From Ensifer sp. PDNC004 (lineage in GTDB: Bacteria; Pseudomonadota; Alphaproteobacteria; Rhizobiales; Rhizobiaceae): 64,000 bases of DNA. The position numbers and the translations under genes were made by a program. The notes beneath the pieces are model-generated. The model did no database searches. It was given only the letters and a program-made list of their open reading frames with translations, and was not told the DNA's origin. Of the stretch, positions 26,637-33,962 are shown in pieces. Location: the NCBI RefSeq assembly GCF_016919405.1, contig NZ_CP070354.1:628001-692000 (forward strand), written 5' to 3'. Position 1 is the stretch's first letter. Each line of letters begins with the position of its first letter.

Positions 26637-28283
26637 TTAGGAGGCCGCCCGCCGGATGCGGCTGTCGATCAACAGCCCGCTCTGATCAAGAATGGGGTGC
26701 GCGACGGTTGCGATATGCGCGTTGATGCGCTTGAGGTCGCGCAGCATGTCGAGATGAAGCGAACTGGTTTCGATGCTTTCGGCGCGGCCATCGCGCAGGC
26801 GCTGCAGGTGCCGCTCAGCCGACTGCCGCTCCAATCTGCGGACATCTTCCTTGGCTTCCACCAGGCGCCGTGCCATCGCGTTGTCGCGTGTGGCAAACAC
26901 GGCCTGGGCCATGCGCAGATTGTTGATCGTGACGGCGAAGAGGCGCGACAGCTCCTGGTGCCCATCGGAGGAGAAAGCCAGGCCGCGGGCGATCTTCTTT
27001 GCAAGTTCGGCAAGAAGTCCCTTCTCGATGATGTCGCCGATATGCTCGAGGTTGATTGCATAGTCGACGATGTCCATGGCGCGGCGGCGCTGTTCCTCGG
27101 CGATTTCGCACTGGCCGACACGCGAAACATAGACCTTGATCTCGTGTTGCACGCGATCCACGCGTCCTTCGAGCGTGCTGATCGCAGCAAGCCTGGAAGG
27201 ATCCGTCTGTTGCAGGGCATCGTTTGCTTCGACCAGCATGCGCTCCACCAGGTCGCCGACGCCTAGAACTTCGCGGCTTGCGCCGGCAAGCGCTGCGACC
27301 GGCGTGCCGAGATCGTTCTGTTCCAGGAAAAGCGGGCCGTCCGTCGCCTTCGGCTCGTCCGGCAGCAGGCGCATGGTGAGACGCGATAGTGGCCGCGCAA
27401 GCGGAGCAGCCAGAAGCGCCAGCGCGAGATTGAAGGCGAGATGCACATCGACAGGCAGATTGCCGCGTGAGACAGGCAACCGGTCGATTAGTGGGGCGAC
27501 GTATCCGGCGAGCGCCAGAGCAGCCAGGCAGCCAACGGCCCGCACGATCAGGTTGCCAAGCGCAACCCGCCTGGCGCTCGCCGCAGCCTTGAAGGTGGCG
27601 AGAACCGGAGGCACAGCACCGCCGAGATTGGCGCCGAGGACGAGCGCGATGAGCAGGCCCGGCGAAAGGCTGGCAGAGGTCGCAAGCGACAGGATCAGCA
27701 TAACGACGGCCAAGCTCGATGACGCAAGCGCTGCAAGTGCTGCCGAAATGACGAGCGCCACCGGCCAGGCGTTGTCGAGCGTCCCGAAAAAGGCAGAAAG
27801 GGCGGCAGAGGTTCGCAACGGCTCGGTCGCGCCGCCAATCAGATGTAGCGACAGCAACATCAGCCCGATGCCGACGAGGGCGGCACCTGATCCCTTGCGT
27901 GCGTTTGAGCTGCCGCGCCCGACAACGAAGCCGCAAAGCAGCAAGAGCGGCGAGAGCCAGCCGAGCCCTAGAGCGACGATCCAGGCCGTCATCGCCGTGC
28001 CGACGTTCGCGCCGAGAAGCACGATCTGCGCCATGCGCGGCACGACGAGATCACGCTCGACGAAGGACGCGACCATGAGAGCGGTAGCGGTGGAACTCTG
28101 GAGAGCGACGGTTGCAATGAGGCCACTTGAAAACGAACGAAGTCCGTCACGCGTCCCGGCCGCCAGTCCGGCTTTCAGACGCCCGCCAAACGCGCGTTGC
28201 ATGCCGTCGCGAACCTGGCCAAGGCCGAACAGGAGGAGCGCCACTGCGCCGAAGAGGTTGATGCTGACGATTGCAGTGCTCAT
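26637..28283 (-). CDS. Na/Pi cotransporter family protein with PhoU-like tail
   Basis: A 548-residue membrane protein. The N-terminal half has two Na_Pi_cotrans repeats with the QSSTATALMVASFVERD signature (about residue 62) and the second repeat LALASSSLAVVML-like segment (about residue 190). A cytosolic PhoU-like helical domain follows from about residue 340 (MDIVDYAINLEHIGDIIEKG). This class moves phosphate with sodium; bacterial NptA/YjbB members can export phosphate. It is last in an operon with phosphatases, which fits disposal of phosphate released from organophosphates (inference). Confidence 0.88.
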   Translation of the reverse strand: MSTAIVSINLFGAVALLLFGLGQVRDGMQRAFGGRLKAGLAAGTRDGLRSFSSGLIATVALQSSTATALMVASFVERDLVVPRMAQIVLLGANVGTAMTAWIVALGLGWLSPLLLLCGFVVGRGSSNARKGSGAALVGIGLMLLSLHLIGGATEPLRTSAALSAFFGTLDNAWPVALVISAALAALASSSLAVVMLILSLATSASLSPGLLIALVLGANLGGAVPPVLATFKAAASARRVALGNLIVRAVGCLAALALAGYVAPLIDRLPVSRGNLPVDVHLAFNLALALLAAPLARPLSRLTMRLLPDEPKATDGPLFLEQNDLGTPVAALAGASREVLGVGDLVERMLVEANDALQQTDPSRLAAISTLEGRVDRVQHEIKVYVSRVGQCEIAEEQRRRAMDIVDYAINLEHIGDIIEKGLLAELAKKIARGLAFSSDGHQELSRLFAVTINNLRMAQAVFATRDNAMARRLVEAKEDVRRLERQSAERHLQRLRDGRAESIETSSLHLDMLRDLKRINAHIATVAHPILDQSGLLIDSRIRRAAS

Positions 28284-28303
28284 GGCTCCCTCCCCAATGC
28301 TGC

Positions 28304-28594
28304 TTACTGCCGGCCGCGCAGCAACTCCGCTCGAAAGAGCTGCTGAAAGGAAGCATAGGTGTCAAAGCCGAGGTCGCTGACGAGCCGCATGACCGTCGTC
28401 GTCGAGACGCCACTGCGCACGGCGACTTCCCGTGCGCTAGCAAAGGCGACGTCGTACGGATGGGCAAGCACGAACTTGGCCACTTCCAGGCGCCCACCCT
28501 TCAGGTGGCGCCGGCCCAGACGGCAAGATTCCCGCAACTCGATGAAGGTCGCCGGCGGCGCGGAGGAAGTGGCCGTGGAGAGCGACTGGTCCAT
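28304..28594 (-). CDS. RpiR-type helix-turn-helix protein without SIS domain
   Basis: A 96-residue protein equal to only the N-terminal HTH_6 domain of RpiR regulators: EVAKFVLAHPYDVAFASARE, then VAVRSGVSTTTVMRLVSDLG and FDTYASFQQLFRAEL. It stops where the sugar-phosphate-binding SIS domain would begin. I see no continuation in any frame before the Na/Pi gene, only 20 bp away. So it may be a genuine HTH-only regulator or a deletion product. The start codon lies one base after the stop of the metallophosphoesterase gene, so it is translationally coupled. Confidence 0.75.
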   Translation of the reverse strand: MDQSLSTATSSAPPATFIELRESCRLGRRHLKGGRLEVAKFVLAHPYDVAFASAREVAVRSGVSTTTVMRLVSDLGFDTYASFQQLFRAELLRGRQ

Positions 28595-28595
28595 G

Positions 28596-30296
28596 TCAGG
28601 CAGCCTCTTCGGTGTCGGAATTGCTTTCGATGCGGATGCGCCGGCTTCCCGCTTCGGCACGATCGAGGAAGGCGTCGAAGGCCCCGAAGAAGATGGCGAG
28701 AAAGCCTGATGTCGATCCGTCCCATCCGGTCGCGGGCTCACGGCCAAAGTGCTTGGCGAGCAGGCGATAAAGCGCGCGGCGCGGCTGAGCGATCTTGTCG
28801 AGCGCCAGCACACCGGCTTGGCGCAGGCAGTACCAATCGGCGATCACCTCGATCATGTCGAGGCTGGCGGCGTCCTCAGGGATAGCGATCGATACCTGCC
28901 CGGAAGCGCACGTCATTTCACCGGCGTCAATCAGCCGCTGGCAGACGGTAGCGACCGACAGCCCGGATATCTCGTGGACGACATCCCCGGGCCATTCCTT
29001 CGGAAAATAGCGATGCTGGACCAGGGTGCGCTTGTGTGCCTTCAGGAAGGAGCCATAGTCCGCTGCGGCAAAGGCTGGATCCGCGTCATCGCCGGCGCGC
29101 GCCACCTCGCGACGATAGGCGCGCAGCACGCGCTGATCGACGGTCATGTGTGACAGTTCAACGGTCTCAATGGACGACGTCGATCGAGACGGTTCGACGA
29201 TCTTGAAGGCCGGCGGAAAGGCCACGAGCGAAGGAACGGCGACATTGATGAGCGAGTGGCCTCCGCGCGTGCGGCGCGTTACGCCTTCGACATGCAGGTG
29301 CCCGCTAAAATGCAGCGTCATGCCGGCGGTGATCAGTGCATCTGCGACCGCCTGCTGCGGCGTCCGGCGGGCGATGTTGGTCTCGCCGAAAAGAACGCTT
29401 TCGGCTCCGGTTGCGCCATCGAAGGGGTCGAGCACCGGATAATGCGAGAATGCGAGCAGCGTTTTTCCGAGCTTCGTTGCGCGCGCGGACACGTCGGCAA
29501 TCCAGTCGACGATGAACGGTTTCAGCCTGATAAGCGCGTTCCAGCCCGCGCCGGTGCTGTCGACGAAAGCGGCTTCATCGCCCTCCTCAAACAGGCCGTC
29601 GCGTGGTTCGAAGACGTTGGCGTCGATCATCAGCAACCAGAGACCCGGCTCGGGCTCGACCAGATAGGAGGCATCCATCAGCCGGTAGCAATTCCGGCCG
29701 TCCGGAGACGAGACCGGGTAGAGCCGATCCTCGACGCGGTCAGGCGCCCCGAACGGGGTTTCCCAATGAAGATAGTCCGGCCGTCGGAAGTACCCATGGG
29801 TAGCCACGGGGGCAAGGCCCGTCGGATATCCCTCGCAATACATGCGCGGCGTTGCGTGGCTGCCGGGGGCTGCCTTTCCTTCGTCGCTCGTGACGAGGAC
29901 CCTCACGTCGTTCCGATCAAGAAATTGCTTGGTGTGGTGCCGCCCCTTGGGCCCGAAGATGTCGTGGTTGCCCGGAAGCGCATAGAAGCGCGTGCCATGG
30001 GTGCTCTCGTGCCCATCTAGAATGGTGCGCAGGCGCGCCGTTGTCTGTCTTTGCCCGTCGTCCGTGTAGTCGCCCAAAAGGACGACGTGGCGGATGCCGC
30101 GGCGCGCAACCTCCCCAAGCGCCTCGTCCAGGGCTTTGGCGCTTTCGTTGAAGACGCGGGTGGATTCTCGCGTGTCGGTCCAGCTTCTGACCGCCAGTTT
30201 ATCGCCGTCGATCTCTATCCCAGGGAATTCGAAGTCGCTTTCAAGATCATGGAAATGCGCGTCGGCGATGATGGCGATCTTCGGCAATTCAGACAT
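28596..30296 (-). CDS. Calcineurin-type metallophosphoesterase
   Basis: A 566-residue phosphoesterase with the dimetal motifs in order: IIADAHFHD (residue 9), LLGDYTDDG (about 66), LPGNHD (about 93), FSHYP (about 265) and HFSGHLH (about 306). The C-terminal 220 residues are a helical extension without a domain I know. No signal peptide, so it is cytosolic. Such enzymes cleave phosphomonoesters or diesters such as glycerophosphodiesters and cyclic nucleotides. Its start overlaps the end of the cysteine phosphatase gene by 8 bp. Together with the IMPase and DSP genes it suggests stepwise cleavage of one organophosphate. Confidence 0.83.
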   Translation of the reverse strand: MSELPKIAIIADAHFHDLESDFEFPGIEIDGDKLAVRSWTDTRESTRVFNESAKALDEALGEVARRGIRHVVLLGDYTDDGQRQTTARLRTILDGHESTHGTRFYALPGNHDIFGPKGRHHTKQFLDRNDVRVLVTSDEGKAAPGSHATPRMYCEGYPTGLAPVATHGYFRRPDYLHWETPFGAPDRVEDRLYPVSSPDGRNCYRLMDASYLVEPEPGLWLLMIDANVFEPRDGLFEEGDEAAFVDSTGAGWNALIRLKPFIVDWIADVSARATKLGKTLLAFSHYPVLDPFDGATGAESVLFGETNIARRTPQQAVADALITAGMTLHFSGHLHVEGVTRRTRGGHSLINVAVPSLVAFPPAFKIVEPSRSTSSIETVELSHMTVDQRVLRAYRREVARAGDDADPAFAAADYGSFLKAHKRTLVQHRYFPKEWPGDVVHEISGLSVATVCQRLIDAGEMTCASGQVSIAIPEDAASLDMIEVIADWYCLRQAGVLALDKIAQPRRALYRLLAKHFGREPATGWDGSTSGFLAIFFGAFDAFLDRAEAGSRRIRIESNSDTEEAA

Positions 30297-30909
30297 CGGC
30301 TTTCGCCTCCAGGCGGGAGGCTTCGACGAGATCGATCCAGGCCGAAGCGCGGCGCGCTGCTTCATAGAGCATCGGCTTCGGCGTCTCGAACCATTCATCC
30401 GGCCGCAGTTCTCGATGCTCGCGGATATGGGCGATGGCCGCGTCGAGTGTGGGAAACAGATGCGGCTGCTGTTTGTGCAGGAACAGCGCCACCAGCGATA
30501 CGGAGCGGCTGCGTCCGCCGCGGCAATTGACGAGGATGTTTCCGCCATCGGCAAAGGGATAGGTTGCGCGCTTCGGCATCGTCTGGCGCAGTGCGCCGTC
30601 GAGAATGTAATAGGCACCGAGCATCATCGTGTCGGGGCTGCCATCACCGTCGATCATGCCGAGCTTGTAATAGCGGACGGCCGCATAGCCGCTTGCACAA
30701 AGATCATCATTGATGCTGACCTCTTCTTCGCGCACGAGGTTGATGTCCAGGTTGATCGCGCAATTGACGACAATGGAGATCCTGTGACGCTTGAGCAGGT
30801 CGAGGTCACGCGCGCCGTCACTGCCGCCGATATAGAGATCGGCGCTGTGCGGTCCGAGTTCTCTGGCGATCAGGCTGATAGCGGGCCGGGTATAGACCGT
30901 TGCGTCCAT
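30289..30909 (-). CDS. Dual-specificity/PTP-like phosphatase (copy 2)
   Basis: A 206-residue paralogue of the protein at 18103-18756, with the same P-loop CRGGRSRS preceded by Asn, the same IDGDGSPDTMMLGAYYILDG block and the same DLDLLKRHRISIVVNCAINL core. The shared Asn before the catalytic Cys, where classical enzymes have His, marks a distinct subgroup. It overlaps the metallophosphoesterase gene by 8 bp and follows the second IMPase-family gene. It therefore repeats the IMPase-DSP pairing seen in the ABC operon. Confidence 0.82.
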   Translation of the reverse strand: MDATVYTRPAISLIARELGPHSADLYIGGSDGARDLDLLKRHRISIVVNCAINLDINLVREEEVSINDDLCASGYAAVRYYKLGMIDGDGSPDTMMLGAYYILDGALRQTMPKRATYPFADGGNILVNCRGGRSRSVSLVALFLHKQQPHLFPTLDAAIAHIREHRELRPDEWFETPKPMLYEAARRASAWIDLVEASRLEAKADV

Positions 30910-30965
30910 TGGATTTCCTCTTTCCTATGCGAACGGGTGGAAGGCGTCGTCAGGCTATCGCCGTT

Positions 30966-31805
30966 TCAGGCCAGCTGGAGCTCGGCGGCTTGTTCGCTTT
31001 CCCGCACCGGGATGCCTGAAGCCACACTCACGCCGCTGGCGATCGCCGGTGTCGATGCAAGCACCGGCCCGCCGTCGAGCAGGCTGCCGATCTCCATGAA
31101 GGGACACACAGTGCCGCCCGCCTCGGCAACGAGCAACAGTCCGGCAAGGCAATCCCACGAGTTCATGTGCAGTTCGACATAGGCATCCGACCGACCATCG
31201 GCGACATAGGCGAGCGCGAGAGCTCCCGAAGCGCCGCGCCGCACATTGGCGCCCTTCTCCAGCATCTGTCGCATCGTCTCCAGATAGGTCTCGTCCGGTA
31301 CCCGCCGCGACCAGCCCATTTCGACCGACGCGGCATCGAAGGTCGCCGTCGACGAGACCGTGATGGCCTTGTCGTTCAGCGTTGCACCGTCTCCCCGGCG
31401 GCAGAAATAAAGTTCGTCGTGGGCCGGATTGTAGATTGCGCCGATCTCTGCGTGCCCGTGCTCGACATAGGTTATGGAAATGCAGAAGTGCGGGATCCCG
31501 CGCGCAAAATTCGCCGTTCCGTCGACGGGATCGACGACCCAGACGCGATCGGCAATGGTGCCGCCGCCTTCCTCGCCCAGGAACGCATCGGCTGGAAAAT
31601 GGGTGGCAATCGCGGCGCGAATATGGGCCTCGGAAGCCGCATCGGTTTCCGTCAGGAAATCCTGCGGGCCTTTTAAGGAATAACCGCGCTGGGCGCTTGC
31701 CTTGAAACCGTCGAGTACCAGGGCGCCGGCAGAGCGGATGACATCCCGACACAACAGGGCCCGTCCGGAAAGGTCGTTCGAATAGCGCGGCTTGTGATCG
31801 TTCAT
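30966..31805 (-). CDS. Inositol monophosphatase family protein (copy 2)
   Basis: A 279-residue Mg-dependent phosphatase with GEEGGG (about residue 78), DPVDGTANFARG (about residue 92) and the C-terminal WDCLAGLLLVAEAGG (about residue 217), so all metal ligands are present. It is related to, but clearly diverged from, the copy at 18753-19646. First gene of a five-gene operon ending with the Na/Pi transporter. A long inverted repeat (31821-31850) lies just upstream of its start and may control it. The substrate is unknown; a phosphorylated sugar or cyclitol is inferred. Confidence 0.87.
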   Translation of the reverse strand: MNDHKPRYSNDLSGRALLCRDVIRSAGALVLDGFKASAQRGYSLKGPQDFLTETDAASEAHIRAAIATHFPADAFLGEEGGGTIADRVWVVDPVDGTANFARGIPHFCISITYVEHGHAEIGAIYNPAHDELYFCRRGDGATLNDKAITVSSTATFDAASVEMGWSRRVPDETYLETMRQMLEKGANVRRGASGALALAYVADGRSDAYVELHMNSWDCLAGLLLVAEAGGTVCPFMEIGSLLDGGPVLASTPAIASGVSVASGIPVRESEQAAELQLA

Positions 31806-31820
31806 CGGCGAAACTCCATT

Positions 31821-31850
31821 GCACACGCGTGCATATTTGCACGCGTGTGC
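31821..31850. promoter_or_regulatory. 13-bp perfect inverted repeat, probable operator
   Basis: GCACACGCGTGCA (31821-31833) and TGCACGCGTGTGC (31838-31850) form a perfect 13-bp inverted repeat with a 4-nt spacer. Each arm also contains the self-complementary CACGCGTG. It is 15 bp upstream of the second IMPase gene start and in the region divergent to the MFS gene. It could bind a dimeric regulator as a double site, or form an mRNA hairpin in the IMPase leader. Confidence 0.55.
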
Positions 31851-32007
31851 ATTTCATGCAAGTCGAAATTGCCGGTTCGTGCCAGGCGCCCGGAAGATTG
31901 ATCGGTCGTCGCGGCCGCACTCAGGGGGGCATCTGCGGCATTTCTGCAATATCCAAGCAGGCGCCGTCGACGTAGTGTCCACGCGTCGAATCTCAAGGCA
32001 GGGTCGA

Positions 32008-33321
32008 ATGACGACGATCACGATACAGGAAGCGCTCGACCGGGCGGGCACGGGCCCCTATCAGCGGCGCCTGATGGGCATATTCGGCCTGGTTTGGACG
32101 GCCGATGCCATGCAGGTGCTCGCCGTCGGGTTCACAGCCGCCTCCATTGCTGCAACATTCGGGCTGACGGTTCCGCAGGCGCTGCAGACGGGCACGCTGT
32201 TTTTCCTGGGCATGCTGATCGGCGCCGTCGGCTTCGGCAGGCTTGCCGACCGGATCGGTCGCCGGCGGGTCCTGATCGTAACCGTTGCCTGCGACGCGGT
32301 CTTTGGCATCCTGTCGATCTTTGCGCCGAATTTCGCAGTCCTGCTTGTCCTGCGCTTCCTCACTGGCGCTGCTGTCGGCGGCACACTTCCCGTCGATTAT
32401 GCGATGATGTCGGAGTTCCTGCCCGTGCGCAGCCGCGGGCGATGGCTGGTGATGCTCGAAGGCTTCTGGGCTGTCGGCACGCTGATCGTCGCTTTGGCGG
32501 CATGGCTTATCTCTCTTGCCGGCCTTGCGGACGGATGGCGCTATATCTTCGCCGTCACGGCCATTCCGGCAGTCATTGGCGTCGGACTTCGCTTCCTCGT
32601 GCCGGAATCGCCGCTTTACCTGTTGCGAACGGGCAAGGCGGAGGCGGCCAGGGCGATCGTCGATCGCATGCTGGCAGTCAACGGTCGGCCCCAACTCGAG
32701 CCGACCGTTTCGATCGCCCTGCCCGCGGCGACCGCCGCTGTCGGCATATTTTCGAAGGACTTGCGTCGGCGCAGCCTCCTGATCCTTTCGGTCTGGTTCC
32801 TCGTCTCGGTCTCCTATTACGGCGTCTTTACCTGGATGCCGCCGCGGCTAGCCGGCGAAGGCTTCGGCTTCGTGCGGGGCTACGGTTTCCTCGTTCTCAT
32901 CGCTCTGGCCCAGATCCCGGGCTATGCGCTTGCCGCCTACGGCGTCGAGACGTGGGGACGGCGACCGACGCTGGTCGGCTTTTGCTTGCTGTCTGCCCTC
33001 AGTTGCCTGTTGTTCGTCGTCGCGGACGCGGCCTCGGTCGTTGCTGCCGCATTGCTGATCATGAGCTTTGCGCTGCTCGGCACCTGGGGTGCACTCTATG
33101 CCTACACACCGGAACTCTATCCGACCGCCTCGCGCGCGACCGGCATGGGGGCGGCCGGCGGCATGGCCCGGCTGGGCGGCCTGCTTGCGCCATCGCTCAT
33201 CGGCTTGCTGGTGGCGAAGGGCTTCGGCCTGGCGATCGGCACCTTTGCCGGCTTGCTGCTTGTGGCGGCGATCGCCGCTGCGTTGATCGATGCGGAAACC
33301 CGCGAGGTGTCGCTGACCTGA
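32008..33321 (+). CDS. MFS transporter, sugar/organic-acid porter type
   Basis: A 437-residue, 12-helix facilitator. Motif A is GRLADRIGRRRVLI after helix 2, motif PESPLYLLRTGK follows helix 6, and YTPELYPTASRATG precedes the last helices. These are the sugar-porter and aromatic-acid/niacin porter hallmarks. The ATG at 32008 begins MTTITIQEALDRAGTGPYQR, the usual start of this group; the frame is open further upstream without a signal. It is divergent from the phosphatase operon across the inverted repeat. Substrate unknown; a dephosphorylated sugar/cyclitol or a glycerophosphodiester are possible guesses from context. Confidence 0.82.
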   Translation: MTTITIQEALDRAGTGPYQRRLMGIFGLVWTADAMQVLAVGFTAASIAATFGLTVPQALQTGTLFFLGMLIGAVGFGRLADRIGRRRVLIVTVACDAVFGILSIFAPNFAVLLVLRFLTGAAVGGTLPVDYAMMSEFLPVRSRGRWLVMLEGFWAVGTLIVALAAWLISLAGLADGWRYIFAVTAIPAVIGVGLRFLVPESPLYLLRTGKAEAARAIVDRMLAVNGRPQLEPTVSIALPAATAAVGIFSKDLRRRSLLILSVWFLVSVSYYGVFTWMPPRLAGEGFGFVRGYGFLVLIALAQIPGYALAAYGVETWGRRPTLVGFCLLSALSCLLFVVADAASVVAAALLIMSFALLGTWGALYAYTPELYPTASRATGMGAAGGMARLGGLLAPSLIGLLVAKGFGLAIGTFAGLLLVAAIAAALIDAETREVSLT

Positions 33322-33527
33322 GGCGGTGCGTTCTTTCCAGGGGCAGTTAGTCACAGTTCGGAAAACGGAACAGCGTTTCAAGGCGTTAGCCCCTCCCTTG
33401 CCTGTGAACAACCTGTGGACCGGCTGCGGACAGTGCTCGAAGTCCTGCCGTCCGCTGTTCGATCGTGAAAGCGGTCGTAGAATGGCTGTGCGGTCAAGCT
33501 CACGACCGTTAGTGTAGCAACTATCTC

Positions 33528-33557
33528 ATCGGGACCGGCACGTGTGCCGGTCCCGAT
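33528..33557. terminator. Strong hairpin downstream of MFS gene
   Basis: A perfect 13-bp inverted repeat, ATCGGGACCGGCA (33528-33540) and TGCCGGTCCCGAT (33545-33557) around CGTG. It lacks a T tract on the forward side. It may be a transcription terminator for the MFS gene, about 205 bp upstream, or the end of an unlisted small RNA. The stretch 33322-33527 has no gene that I can see. Confidence 0.4.
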
Positions 33558-33679
33558 TGTCTGCCGGGGCGACTGTCCTTGGCGACGTCCCCCTCCTCCC
33601 ACCGAACGCTCATTTTGGCACCGTTTGGCAGTTCAGGCTGACGACCGCGCTGCACGTCTTCCGTTTATGCATAGCTGCA

Positions 33680-33840
33680 TTGCACAATAAATGTTTTCCA
33701 GCTGGTCAAAAATCAGGCATAAAGCACACAGCTGATGCACATGGCGGGTCTCCTCCCAGTCCGCCGCAGCAGCTGTTCCCCTCTGGAGGTTTTTGACCTT
33801 CACACCTTTATGGGCCGCGGTCTTCCGCTGGCCCTTTTTT
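33680..33840 (+). ncRNA. Probable trans-acting small RNA with anti-Shine-Dalgarno loop
   Basis: This gene-free stretch contains a stem GGCGGG/TCCGCC (33743-33748 and 33760-33765) presenting the loop sequence CTCCTCCC (33750-33757), followed by AGGTTTTTGACCT and then a strong rho-independent terminator at 33812-33840. CUCCUCCC loops are the hallmark of the alphaproteobacterial alpha-r14-type sRNAs, which target ribosome binding sites. The 5' end is only a guess because I found no clear promoter; the AT-rich segment 33685-33725 is a candidate. Confidence 0.5.
33812..33840 (+). terminator. Rho-independent terminator of the putative sRNA
   Basis: GGGCCGCGG (33812-33820), loop TCTT, then CCGC-T-GGCCC (33825-33834) with one bulged T, followed by TTTTTTCTTTTC. 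This is a textbook intrinsic terminator, and it does not follow any protein-coding gene. Confidence 0.75.
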
Positions 33841-33962
33841 CTTTTCTGCGACCCTTCACCTTCGGCAAGGCTCCACGCCACTCTTACTGCACGCGCAATT
33901 GCGTTTCGAAAAGACGTGTTCTGTAATGGGCCGCGTCATTGAGCGATGGAGGCGGGGGACCG

